Assembly: GCA_947501615.1 (NCBI GenBank)
Contig: CANMWK010000003.1
Span: forward strand, 248,001-312,000
Length of the DNA: 64,000 nucleotides
Reading direction: 5' to 3'
DNA from: an uncultured Tenacibaculum sp.
GTDB taxonomy: Bacteria > Bacteroidota > Bacteroidia > Flavobacteriales > Flavobacteriaceae
The notes under the pieces are model-generated. The model worked only from the letters and a program-made list of their open reading frames with translations. It was not told the origin of the DNA and made no database searches. The position numbers and the translations under genes were made by a program. Positions 36,386-44,711 of this stretch are shown here, piece by piece; the stretch's first letter is position 1; the number at the start of each line of letters is the position of its first letter.

Positions 36386-36844
36386 ATGTTCACACGAGAA
36401 AAAAAACAAAAAAATGTAAGAATACCCACTACTAATATTCAAAATAAAAGTTTTAAGGGAATAAAATATACAGATAATAGAAAGAATGATTCTAATTCCA
36501 TTGTACAAAGAGCATATGAAGAGAATCATGATAATAGCCTCACACAATTAAAAGCAGTAATACAGTTACAAGATGCATCAACTTGCAAACGAAACTTATT
36601 TTGTTACAATACAAACATGATGTCTAAATTAGATAGGAAAGGAGTTGTTGATCAGGTGGTTTCGGAATTTTTATTAGCACATCCAACAGGAATCCCAGGA
36701 TATTGTTCAGGAAATAAAAGTAAAAATAGACCGAATCGAGGAACTACAGATGCGGTAGCAACCTTTAATGCATGGTATAATAATAAATATGGTAAAGCAA
36801 GTAGAGGAGGGGGTAGAAAAGCTAAAAGAGGTAAAAAAAAGTAA
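36386..36844 (+). CDS. putative eCIS cargo with DNR/VQR leader (cargo 3)
   Basis: A 152-residue, very basic protein starting 5 bp after the DUF4157 gene. The leader has TDNR at 29-32, VQRA at 40-43 and IQLQ at 59-62. The C-terminal domain (about 65-140) is of unknown family, with Cys residues (STCKRNLFCYNTN, GIPGYCSGN) and GTTDAVATFNAWYNNKYGK, ending in a Gly/Arg/Lys tail. The basic tail would suit nucleic-acid or membrane contact, but no catalytic motif is recognised. Confidence 0.55.
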   Translation: MFTREKKQKNVRIPTTNIQNKSFKGIKYTDNRKNDSNSIVQRAYEENHDNSLTQLKAVIQLQDASTCKRNLFCYNTNMMSKLDRKGVVDQVVSEFLLAHPTGIPGYCSGNKSKNRPNRGTTDAVATFNAWYNNKYGKASRGGGRKAKRGKKK

Positions 36845-36906
36845 GAAAATTATAACTAACAGATTTACCACTAAAAAAAAGAAATTAATATAAAAAAAGA
36901 CATAAA

Positions 36907-37461
36907 ATGTATAGTCGAAAAAATAAAAATAAGTATAGTCTTAATAGTATCCATTCGATAGTTCAAAATAAAACTAAAGGAATTATACTTCAAGATAATA
37001 GAGCTATTGCTAAATCACAAGCAATTTTACAAAGAAAATGCGAAAAATGTGGTGAAGAAGATAAAGAAGAGGTAGTTCAAAATAAAGTAGTACAAAGAGT
37101 AGGATATGCAAGTGAAGCGACATGTGAAAGTATTAAGGAGGCGTATCCAATATTGGGCACAAAAGCAGAGAGACAATACGCAAAGATTAATCATGCACCA
37201 GCAACAGATAAGGAACGAGTGAATACATATAGAGCAAGGGTTAATGTAATGAAATTTTTTAGACAAGCACATTTATGTAATGGTGTAAATGGAGCCCCTA
37301 AAAGTGTTCGTGATAGCTTTTTATCTGGAGAAGACGGGCATATTATGGCAGCTAATAATGTAAGAGCGAGTATTACTAATGCAAGAAAAAGAAATGCATT
37401 ACCAGCTGATTGTGAATCAGGAGTAAAAGGTGTAACTATTAGGAAGCAACAGTGTAAGTAA
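36907..37461 (+). CDS. putative eCIS cargo with DNR/LQR leader and CxxC (cargo 4)
   Basis: A 184-residue protein with a basic head, QDNR at 29-32, LQRK at 41-44 and VVQRVG at 61-66. A CEKCGEEDKEE segment inside the leader gives a CxxC pair that could bind zinc; similar Cys pairs occur in leaders of DUF4157 proteins. The C-terminal part (about 68-184) is unknown, with ATCESIKEAYPILGTKAERQY, RVNVMKFFRQAHLC and a Cys-containing basic end. The start ATG is placed where the shared leader begins. The gap upstream is 62 bp. Confidence 0.55.
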   Translation: MYSRKNKNKYSLNSIHSIVQNKTKGIILQDNRAIAKSQAILQRKCEKCGEEDKEEVVQNKVVQRVGYASEATCESIKEAYPILGTKAERQYAKINHAPATDKERVNTYRARVNVMKFFRQAHLCNGVNGAPKSVRDSFLSGEDGHIMAANNVRASITNARKRNALPADCESGVKGVTIRKQQCK

Positions 37462-37469
37462 ATAATAGT

Positions 37470-38528
37470 TTGGAATTTAAAAAAAGCATATACAAACCTA
37501 TAATTCATAATCGAATATCAAGTGTAGCTAGCAGTCAGTTTAAAAAGAAGACCAATTATTTAAAAGATAATCGAGCATTTGTAATAAGAAAATTTCAAAA
37601 AATGAATGACGATTTTCCAGTTACACCAGTACAAATGCAAACAGGAGTAATTCAACGATTGAATAATGAAGAATTAACAGAAGCAAGAGGAGTTGCGCGC
37701 AGAGTGGATCAATTATCAATAGCTGAAGTTCGAGAATGGCAACACAAAGTTGAAAATTGGATGAGAGAACTCCATTTTTCTGACCCTAGATTAAGAATAT
37801 TAGAACATCTCTCTAATGTTTTTGGAAGACAAATAGCTACAAGGGAAGAAAATAGACCGCATCTAATGACTAGAGTTTTATCTGAAGATCAATTAATAAG
37901 ACCTTCAATTGGGATTAAAAGCACTAGAAGGTCTCAAACCTCTTTAAGAAGAAATTTAGGGAATTCTTTGGTTGCTAGAGGAAGTGGAACTACAGATGTG
38001 AAAAGATTATATTCTTTCATGAGATCATTTGGAGGAGCAGGTATGCAAGGATTTCATGGAAATCCGATGGCTCAACTTTCTGTTATACACAGCATTTTAT
38101 CCCGAATTTTAAAGCACCGAAGAGCTCAATCACAAGGAGTATCAAAACTAGCTATGGTGGCAGTGGATAGACGAAGATTGAATTCTAAAGATATTTTTGA
38201 CACACGAAATCCTAGTGTAAGAAAGATGTTTCTTACTATGTATCATAGATTTCGAAATATGTACAATGATCACGAAAAAGAAAGTGTTGTTGCTGTTAAA
38301 GGAAATGTTGATACATCTGCAATTAAAGGTTTACGAGCTTTTAAAGGTGTACCCTCTCAAGCTGAACTACAACAAATTTTAGAAATGCTTTTAGATTTAG
38401 CTTCAGCAGAGCCAGAACCAATGTATAAGCATTTGCAAAGAAGAGATGATGATTCAAGTGATGACGAATCTGGAGGAAGTTCAGGATCAGGAATGGGTGG
38501 TGAATCGGCGTCTATGGTTACTGCATGA
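37470..38528 (+). CDS. putative eCIS cargo with DNR/IQR leader (cargo 5)
   Basis: A 352-residue protein. I use the TTG start at 37470 because it keeps the shared leader: LKDNR at 31-35, FQKM at 42-45, VQM at 54-56 and IQR at 61-63. An internal ATG near 37600 would lose the DNR. Residues about 65-315 are a helical, Arg-rich domain of unknown family (SGTTDVKRLYSFMRSFGGAGMQGFHGNP, LAMVAVDRRRLNSKDIFD). The tail is acidic then Ser/Gly-rich. It is the largest candidate payload. It is convergent with the VOC gene, with a 9-bp gap. Confidence 0.55.
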   Translation: MEFKKSIYKPIIHNRISSVASSQFKKKTNYLKDNRAFVIRKFQKMNDDFPVTPVQMQTGVIQRLNNEELTEARGVARRVDQLSIAEVREWQHKVENWMRELHFSDPRLRILEHLSNVFGRQIATREENRPHLMTRVLSEDQLIRPSIGIKSTRRSQTSLRRNLGNSLVARGSGTTDVKRLYSFMRSFGGAGMQGFHGNPMAQLSVIHSILSRILKHRRAQSQGVSKLAMVAVDRRRLNSKDIFDTRNPSVRKMFLTMYHRFRNMYNDHEKESVVAVKGNVDTSAIKGLRAFKGVPSQAELQQILEMLLDLASAEPEPMYKHLQRRDDDSSDDESGGSSGSGMGGESASMVTA

Positions 38529-38537
38529 TTTTTTTAA

Positions 38538-38957
38538 TTACTTCGCAAACAACTGCCCAATATCTTTAAAAGCTTTAAATTCTAAGGCATTATTTTCAGG
38601 ATCTTTAAAAAACATGGTGGCTTGTTCGCCTACTTTTCCTTTAAAACGTATGGTAGGCTCAATTACAAATTTAGTATTTACACTTTCTAGACGTTCAGCA
38701 AGCTTGTGCCAATCTTCCCAAGAAAGTACTACACCGAAATGAGGTACGGGAACATCATGCCCATCAACAGGATTGGTAATTGCTTTAGTAGGAATAAAAT
38801 TTTCTTTCTGATGAATGACGAGTTGATGTCCGAAGAAGTTAAAGTCTACCCAATGTGTATCACTTCTTCCTTCCTCACATTGCAAAGTATCTCGATAAAA
38901 CGATCTACATTTTTCTAAATTTTGAACAGGAATGGCTATATGGAAAGGTTGTATCAT
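38538..38957 (-). CDS. VOC (glyoxalase/bleomycin-resistance fold) family protein
   Basis: The 139-residue protein has the VOC pattern: [55 protein letters not shown] and [18 protein letters not shown]. His, Gln/His and Glu at the usual strand positions could bind a metal. The substrate cannot be told from sequence; a dioxygenase, isomerase or resistance role is possible. It stands alone at the border of the eCIS cargo region and marks the return to ordinary chromosomal genes. Confidence 0.88.
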   Translation of the reverse strand: MIQPFHIAIPVQNLEKCRSFYRDTLQCEEGRSDTHWVDFNFFGHQLVIHQKENFIPTKAITNPVDGHDVPVPHFGVVLSWEDWHKLAERLESVNTKFVIEPTIRFKGKVGEQATMFFKDPENNALEFKAFKDIGQLFAK

Positions 38958-39024
38958 TTTTATTTAATTGGTATAACAAATCAAAGATAAGATACTTAAA
39001 TATATTTTTATGATTTCTAGATTT

Positions 39025-39085
39025 TAATCGCAGGGCGATAGCCAAGTGTTTAATTCCTGTATACTTGCATCGAGGCAGTTCATTA
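39025..39085 (+). repeat. interspersed hairpin repeat, copy 2 (short)
   Basis: It begins TTAATCGCAGGGCGATAGCC and ends GTATACTTGCATCGAGGCAGTTCATTA, matching the two ends of copy 1 at 9836-9930 with the middle removed. It lies between the VOC gene start and the end of the VTT gene. Confidence 0.7.
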
Positions 39086-39086
39086 A

Positions 39087-39653
39087 TTAATATAGGTTAA
39101 ATACACTTCCAAAAAATACATAAAAAGAAACTAAAATTAGTTCTCCTATAAATACACCCAAAAACATATGCTTAAAAGGCATTTTTACAATTCCAGCCAC
39201 ATAACATATAATATCTGTAGGCACTAGTGGGAAAAAAGACCATCCTAGTACTAAAAATGTAGCTTTAGGGCTTTGCAGTTTTTGCTTGCATTTCATCACT
39301 TTATTAGGATATTTCTTTTCTAAATATTCACTGAAACCTAAAGTGTCAGCAAAATAATACAAACCTGTTGCAGATAACATAATACCAACCATAGATATTA
39401 ACAGTACCAAAAAAAGCTGATTAGGAAATAATAGAATTCCTGTAATTACTAAAGGAGTACTTGGTAATAAGAAAAAACCTCTAACCAAAGAAATAATAGT
39501 ATAAATAAAGATTATTTGTCCTTGATAAGAACTAATAAAACTTTTAATATAATTTACAGAGAATAGTTCTGGATTTTTTATGTAGTTGTATAAAACATAT
39601 AGTAAAATACCTCCCCAGAGTACGTAAAAAATCTTTTTTCCTATTTTTAACAT
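39087..39653 (-). CDS. VTT-domain (TVP38/TMEM64, DedA-like) membrane protein
   Basis: The 188-residue protein has an N-terminal membrane helix (IFYVLWGGILLYVLYNYI) and the VTT core: GQIIFIYTIISLVRGFFLLPSTPLVI, then SATGLYYFADTLG, LVLGWSFFPLVPTDIICYVAGI and FLGVFIGELILVSFYVFFG. The reentrant-loop segments around the Arg and Pro residues are kept. DedA/VTT proteins act as lipid scramblases or flippases in inner membranes. The gene is a single unit flanked by two copies of the interspersed repeat. Confidence 0.82.
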   Translation of the reverse strand: MLKIGKKIFYVLWGGILLYVLYNYIKNPELFSVNYIKSFISSYQGQIIFIYTIISLVRGFFLLPSTPLVITGILLFPNQLFLVLLISMVGIMLSATGLYYFADTLGFSEYLEKKYPNKVMKCKQKLQSPKATFLVLGWSFFPLVPTDIICYVAGIVKMPFKHMFLGVFIGELILVSFYVFFGSVFNLY

Positions 39654-39758
39654 AGTTTTCTTCTTATTTGGTGCAATTATTCTATTTCTAGAATTTACTT
39701 GATAAGACGACCGCTAAGAAGAAATGTTACTTCTATTCTAAAAAAAATAACAAATACT

Positions 39759-39866
39759 TTAATCACAGGGTGATAGAAAAGTTTTTAATTCCCAAATACT
39801 TGTATCGAAAGTTATAAAATTTTCAATTAGATACCCGTCTGCTTGCAGCGGGATAGCTCATTAATC
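39759..39866 (+). repeat. interspersed hairpin repeat, copy 3
   Basis: It begins TTAATCACAGGGTGATAG and contains ATACTTGTATCGAAAGTTAT, then the bulged stem CCCGTCTGC/GCAGCGGG, and ends ATAGCTCATTAAT. It matches copy 1 along its length apart from the second stem, which has a different sequence but the same position. Confidence 0.7.
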
Positions 39867-40161
39867 AGTTAAATAATAGCTTAGGAGCGAAGAATACTAA
39901 TAAAGTTGAAAGCAAAACTAAATAAAAACCATATAAGACAATTTTACTTTTTATTCCATTCGTAATTACTAAAAATAAGAAAAGCAAAGCGATGAAAATC
40001 AGTCCTAAAGGCGAGTATATAAAAATTAGAAAGAACAAATAAATATCAAATAGAGCTAATAGGTTGATGTTGATTAAGATTAAGAATATATTATAAAAAA
40101 CAAAAAAGCTAATAATCAATTTATTAGCCTTTTGTCTTTTACGTTCGTATCTGGTAGACAT
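39865..40161 (-). CDS. small hydrophobic membrane protein
   Basis: A 98-residue protein with a basic start (MSTRYERKRQKANK) and three likely membrane helices (IISFFVFYNIFLILINI, IYLFFLIFIYSPLGLIFIALLFLFL, IVLYGFYLVLLSTLLVFF). No family is recognised. It lies 10 bp after the YbjQ-family gene on the same strand, so the two are probably co-transcribed. The stop codon sits at the edge of repeat copy 3. Confidence 0.65.
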   Translation of the reverse strand: MSTRYERKRQKANKLIISFFVFYNIFLILININLLALFDIYLFFLIFIYSPLGLIFIALLFLFLVITNGIKSKIVLYGFYLVLLSTLLVFFAPKLLFN

Positions 40162-40171
40162 GTTGTTATTC

Positions 40172-40501
40172 TTATAAAGTAGTAATTTTTACTGCTGTTC
40201 CGGTAATAGAAACAACTAAAACAGCAGAACTTGATACGGTTTCAATATCAATCTTAATTCCTACAACAGCATTAGCATCCATTTTTTTAGCATTATCTCT
40301 TAATTTCTGAAAGGCTTCCTCTTTAATACCTTCTAAACCCAATTCGTAAGCTTCATAATATTTTTTTACACTAAACATATCTTTAAAAGACATTTTAGTT
40401 CCGTTGTGATTGTAAGATGAATTATATGATATACCAGTAACTATACCTTTGTATTCTGATATTTTATGGCCTTCAATTGAATTGGTTGTTGTTAAAATCA
40501 T
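40172..40501 (-). CDS. YbjQ/UPF0145 family protein
   Basis: The 109-residue protein matches the YbjQ family in length and motifs: MILTTTNSIEGHKISEYKGIVTG, a middle helix with YYEAYELGLEGIKEEAFQKL, and AKKMDANAVVGIKIDIET. Such proteins form a pentameric dodecin-like fold and are annotated as heavy-metal-binding, though the function is uncertain. It likely forms a two-gene unit with the small membrane protein downstream. Confidence 0.88.
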   Translation of the reverse strand: MILTTTNSIEGHKISEYKGIVTGISYNSSYNHNGTKMSFKDMFSVKKYYEAYELGLEGIKEEAFQKLRDNAKKMDANAVVGIKIDIETVSSSAVLVVSITGTAVKITTL

Positions 40502-40556
40502 AATTAATATTTTTACTATTAGTATTCAAAGAGAATCTTTTGTTACATAATATACT

Positions 40557-42236
40557 TTAAAACCCAATGGCAGTATCATCACCACGATGATCTGCACCAC
40601 CTTCTAATTTTCCATTAGGAAGTACTAAAATAGCATCAACTTTACCAATAACAGGCGAATTTGTTTCATCTAATTGATACCCTAATGCCTTCAATTCATT
40701 TTTTGTTGTATTAGAAATACCATTAGGCTCCATTTTAATATCATCTGGCAACCATTGGTGGTGAAATCTAGGCTGATTTACAGCTTCTTGCATTCCCATT
40801 TTATACTCATGAACATTTAAAATAGTTTGTAAAACAGATGTAATAATTGTAGAACCTCCTGGAGTTCCCACAACCATAAATAATTTTCCGTTTTTCTCAA
40901 CAATAGTAGGAGTCATAGAACTTAACATCCTTTTTTCTGGTTCAATTTTATTAGCTTCAGCACCAACTAAACCGAACATATTTGGAACACCAGGTTTACT
41001 GCTAAAATCATCCATTTCATTATTCAAAAAGAATCCTAACTCAGAACAATAGAGTTTAGATCCGTAAGCAGCATTTATTGTTGTTGTTACAGAAACGGCA
41101 TTACCAAATTGATCTACGATAGAGTAGTGGGTAGTTTCTGTACTTTCTGAAAAAGTTATATTTCCATGAGAAACTGCACTAGAAGGTGTTGGTTTTTCAA
41201 AAGAAAAATTATTCATACTCAATGTAGCATATTCTTTACTTATTAAAGTTTTTTTAGGAATTGTAACAAAATCAGGGTCTCCCAAAAAATGACTTCTATC
41301 AGCGTATGCTCTTCGTTCTGCCTCAGTAATTACCTGAATTGATTTGGTAGAATTATGTCCGTAGGTATCTAAGTCGAAAGGTTCAATAGCATTCATAATT
41401 TGAGCTAAGCAAATACCTCCGCTCGAAGGAGGAGACATTGAGATGATTTTTAAATCATCATAAGTAAACAGAATTGGAGTTCGCCATTTTGCTTCGTATT
41501 TAGCTAAATCTTCTTCAGTAATAATACCACCATTTTCTTGCATAAATTTAGCGAGTATTTTAGCCGTTTGCCCCTTATAAAACTCATCTCTACCATTTTT
41601 TTGAATTCGAGTTAAAGTCTCAGCTAATGATAGGTATTTTATGGTATCTCCTTTTTTCCAATTATTATCTAGTATTATCTTTTTGGAGTTTGCTTTTCTA
41701 AAATCTGGGGTATGCTTTTGTAATCTGTCTTCTTGTTTTTGAGTGACAACCACTCCTTTTTTTGCTAAATCAATAACAGGTTGTAAAATTTCTTCAATAG
41801 GAAGTGTACCAAATTTTTTATGAGCTTCGAAAACACCAGCTACAGTTCCAGGAATACCGACAGCCATGGCTCCTAAAGTACTTTTTCCTGAAATTACATT
41901 CCCTAGAGAGTCTAAGTACATGTCTTTTGAAGCTGTTATTGGAGCTTTTTCACGATAATCTAAAGCACCAACTTCACCATTATGTTTTCTATACACCATA
42001 AATCCACCTCCTCCTATGTTACCAGCGTAAGGAAAAGCAACTGCTAAAGCAAGCTCAGTAGCTACCATAGCATCGAAAGCATTACCGCCTTTTTTTAACA
42101 TTTCAACACCAATAGCAGAGGCTTCTTTTCTTGCAGAAACTACCATAGCTTTATCTGTGATTACACCAATTTCTGGTTGTTTTTTACAATTAAAGAGTAA
42201 GGAAACTCCTAAGATAAAAGTGATAATTTGTTTCAT
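40557..42236 (-). CDS. ggt: gamma-glutamyltranspeptidase (lipoprotein)
   Basis: The 559-residue protein has a lipoprotein signal (LLFNC, Cys17). The large subunit shows VSARKEASAIGVEMLKKGGNAFDAMVAT and NIGGGGFMVY. The autocatalytic cut is expected before Thr368 in ESTETTHYSIVD, leaving a small subunit with GNAVSVTTTIN, SELGFFLNNEMDDF and VVGTPGGSTII, where the substrate-binding Arg-Asp-Ser/Gly features of the family lie. It cleaves gamma-glutamyl bonds of glutathione in the periplasm or at the surface. It lies 32 bp upstream of the ACP phosphodiesterase-like stop. Confidence 0.93.
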   Translation of the reverse strand: MKQIITFILGVSLLFNCKKQPEIGVITDKAMVVSARKEASAIGVEMLKKGGNAFDAMVATELALAVAFPYAGNIGGGGFMVYRKHNGEVGALDYREKAPITASKDMYLDSLGNVISGKSTLGAMAVGIPGTVAGVFEAHKKFGTLPIEEILQPVIDLAKKGVVVTQKQEDRLQKHTPDFRKANSKKIILDNNWKKGDTIKYLSLAETLTRIQKNGRDEFYKGQTAKILAKFMQENGGIITEEDLAKYEAKWRTPILFTYDDLKIISMSPPSSGGICLAQIMNAIEPFDLDTYGHNSTKSIQVITEAERRAYADRSHFLGDPDFVTIPKKTLISKEYATLSMNNFSFEKPTPSSAVSHGNITFSESTETTHYSIVDQFGNAVSVTTTINAAYGSKLYCSELGFFLNNEMDDFSSKPGVPNMFGLVGAEANKIEPEKRMLSSMTPTIVEKNGKLFMVVGTPGGSTIITSVLQTILNVHEYKMGMQEAVNQPRFHHQWLPDDIKMEPNGISNTTKNELKALGYQLDETNSPVIGKVDAILVLPNGKLEGGADHRGDDTAIGF

Positions 42237-42268
42237 TTGGTTAATTAGGTTTTGGTTGAAAAAAAAAG

Positions 42269-42853
42269 TTATAGTTTGTCAATTTGTATATTAACAAAAT
42301 TGATGAGTTCAAACATAAAAGTTTGAAAATCATTTTCTATGTCTGTATAATATAATTGTAGATCTTCTATGGCTAAATTCATTTGAGATTTTCCTTTAGT
42401 TCGTCTATTCATTCCCTTGAGTACATCTTGAATACCATCTATATATTGATAATTGTATAACCAATTATATTGTATCATATACGGTAATAGATGTTGCGTT
42501 TTTTCTGGTAGAATTTCTTTGTGAGTTTCTAATAAGGAATAAATATTTTGAGTATAAATGTCTAAAGGAATTTGTGAATAATTATCCCAGTTTTTAGCTA
42601 AATAATGGTCGTAAAAAATATCGATGATAACACCATCATAATGTCCATATCGTTCATGTAATCGGCGTTTACTTATTCTTACAATTTCGTTAGCATCTGT
42701 AAATGTATCAATTGCTCTATGTAAATAAATTCCTTTTTGAATATCTTCTGAATAGTGTTTGAATTTATTTCCTCTAACGTGGTCTGCAATAAAATTACCT
42801 ATCATAATTTCATTATTGTTTGGGGATAAATAGAGGTGTGCCAGAAAATTCAT
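42269..42853 (-). CDS. ACP phosphodiesterase (AcpH/DUF479) family protein
   Basis: I place the start at 42853 because family members begin MNFLAHLYLS; the upstream Met at 42892 lies in an inverted repeat. The 194-residue protein has IGNFIADHVRGNK, GIYLHRAIDTFTDANEI, FYDHYLAKNW and a C-terminal GMNRRTKGKSQMNLAIEDL. AcpH removes the phosphopantetheine group from acyl carrier protein using a metal held by His/Asp residues, several of which are visible (LHRAID, FYDHYL). The cytosolic product lies downstream of a long inverted repeat. Confidence 0.88.
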   Translation of the reverse strand: MNFLAHLYLSPNNNEIMIGNFIADHVRGNKFKHYSEDIQKGIYLHRAIDTFTDANEIVRISKRRLHERYGHYDGVIIDIFYDHYLAKNWDNYSQIPLDIYTQNIYSLLETHKEILPEKTQHLLPYMIQYNWLYNYQYIDGIQDVLKGMNRRTKGKSQMNLAIEDLQLYYTDIENDFQTFMFELINFVNIQIDKL

Positions 42854-42882
42854 AGGTAAATGTAAATAAAAAAATACTAAAG

Positions 42883-42942
42883 ATAATACCAATTGAATTT
42901 CAATTTTTTGATATGGTGTTTTTAAAATTCAATTGGTATTAT
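42883..42942. repeat. perfect 18-bp inverted repeat (likely terminator)
   Basis: ATAATACCAATTGAATTT and its exact reverse complement AAATTCAATTGGTATTAT flank a 24-nt spacer. It lies 93 bp past the last gene of the TonB-receptor unit and 30 bp before the AcpH start. It may end the receptor transcript, or be a trace of a small mobile element. Confidence 0.7.
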
Positions 42943-43035
42943 TTATTGACGTTGCCAAATAGTGCAATTTTTAAGGTTTAAAATAAAATCTAAACAATCA
43001 ACTATAAACAACTTGTAGGCTTGTCTTGAGTAATG

Positions 43036-44700
43036 TTATTCACTTACTGTAAAATAATCTTTAATAGAAACAGGTATTCCTTTAGCAGTAAATCCCTCTA
43101 TTTCAATTTCAAACTCACCTGTAATATCAGAGGTGTAAAAAACTATTTCTTTTTTAGTAATATCTACATTTGGGTTCCAGTATAGTTGAGTTCTATAATC
43201 AGGAGTTCTTACTTTAAGATCGTTACTATATTCTTCGAAATAATATTTTTTTGATGATTGAGATTTAAGAATTGGATAATATTTTGAATATGAAGATGAT
43301 GAATTAGGTGTGAAATTTCTTTTGTGTGTATCGATAATTATGGCACCATTGTATTCTTCATTACTAATTAAATATCGTTCTTTTGCGACACTAATACTTT
43401 TTATATCTTCCGCTTGAACTTGAAATAATTCATTATGGTTGTAAACGATATATCCATCGACAATTAAAATTGGTGGTAGATTTTTGTTTAGAGATTGTAC
43501 ATGTAGTTTAAAGCCAGATTCATCTTCAGATGTGAATGCTTTTTCAACTATTTCTATAAATATTTCTTTAATTGAATTAAATTTTTTGTATTCGTTTAGT
43601 ACAAATGTTCTTTTCTTATCATCGAAAATAGTAATAGGTACACTAGGAATAATTGATAAACTATCTTTTTTAAGTGCATTATAAATATTCTCAATTTGGA
43701 AATAAATAGCTCTATTTCTTATAGTTTCTTTTAATTCTTCTGAAAAACTAAGAGTGTTGAATTCGTTTAAATTTTTAGGATAATTTTCTTTAGCAATTAA
43801 TTCGATTTTATAGTTTTCTCTATTCTCGTTTAGAACTTGTAGGAGAATTTTATCTGTACTTACATCTTTTAAATTAAAATAAAAGTTACCATCATAATTG
43901 GTACTACCTACGTATGATTTTATTTCTCCATTGTTTTGTGTAAATGATAAACCTACTTTTATGTCGGATACCATTTCTGAAGTTTTTAAAGGGATTATTT
44001 TACCTTCAATAAGTTCACCTCTCACTTCGGGCAAGAAAAATGTAGTATTATCATTCAGTTGGTGAATAATTTTAGAAAAATCAATACTATTTTTTTTATC
44101 AGGAATTATAGTACTATTTCGTAATTTAATTGAAACCGAATATTCACCATTTTCTAATGTTGAGTTTAATTTTAAATTTATTTTATCTCTTTTAGTGTAT
44201 GTCTTTTTATCAAGAAGCGCACTTTTTATTGTAGTTTCTTTTGAGCGTATATTTTCTTCAGGATTACGTTCTGTAAATGTTACATTTTTAAAAGGGTTTA
44301 TAATGTAAATGTCTTCTTCAAAAACAATATTTTTATTCTTCATCCATTGTGTAAACGCTATCAATTTGTAAGAACCAGAATCAAGAATTGATGGAATGTA
44401 AAAGTCACCCATCCCTACACCTTTTTTTAAGTTTATTTTTTGTTTTAAGATACTGTTCTTTTTATTATCAACTAATGCTATGTATGCTACTTTACTAATA
44501 TTGGAAAATAAATTGTTTTTTTCTGATAAGGTATAAACCTTATAATATAATTTTTCTCCAGTTAATAAAAAATTAGAGTTATAATGAACAAATATTTTTT
44601 CTTGTGGTAATTGTTTAAAATTAGTAAGAACTTGATTATTTTGTCCTATAGCTAATTGACAAATTACGATATATAAAATGATTGAAATTTTTCTATTCAT
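43036..44700 (-). CDS. exported MG2-like protein, receptor unit 1, gene 4
   Basis: I place the start at 44700 (MNRKISIILYIVICQLAIGQ, a clean signal peptide); the Met at 44724 overlaps the preceding gene. The 554-residue protein has an N-terminal macroglobulin-like part (KIFVHYNSNFLLTGEKLYYKVYTL, GMGDFYIPSILDSGSYKLIAFTQWMKN), a carboxypeptidase-regulatory-like part and a plug-like segment (PPILIVDGYIVYNHNELF). The shared C-terminal end is DYRTQLYWNPNVDITKKEIV and ITGEFEIEIEGFTAKG. It resembles the about 550-residue proteins encoded in the other two units and probably works at the outer membrane with the receptor. Confidence 0.7.
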   Translation of the reverse strand: MNRKISIILYIVICQLAIGQNNQVLTNFKQLPQEKIFVHYNSNFLLTGEKLYYKVYTLSEKNNLFSNISKVAYIALVDNKKNSILKQKINLKKGVGMGDFYIPSILDSGSYKLIAFTQWMKNKNIVFEEDIYIINPFKNVTFTERNPEENIRSKETTIKSALLDKKTYTKRDKINLKLNSTLENGEYSVSIKLRNSTIIPDKKNSIDFSKIIHQLNDNTTFFLPEVRGELIEGKIIPLKTSEMVSDIKVGLSFTQNNGEIKSYVGSTNYDGNFYFNLKDVSTDKILLQVLNENRENYKIELIAKENYPKNLNEFNTLSFSEELKETIRNRAIYFQIENIYNALKKDSLSIIPSVPITIFDDKKRTFVLNEYKKFNSIKEIFIEIVEKAFTSEDESGFKLHVQSLNKNLPPILIVDGYIVYNHNELFQVQAEDIKSISVAKERYLISNEEYNGAIIIDTHKRNFTPNSSSSYSKYYPILKSQSSKKYYFEEYSNDLKVRTPDYRTQLYWNPNVDITKKEIVFYTSDITGEFEIEIEGFTAKGIPVSIKDYFTVSE

Positions 44701-44711
44701 ACAGTTAATTT

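Noticed and set aside
42854..42892. N-terminal extension MVLSLVFFYLHLP of the ACP phosphodiesterase-like protein as a signal peptide
   Set aside because: The family starts at MNFLAHLYLS, it is cytosolic, and the extension runs into the inverted repeat.
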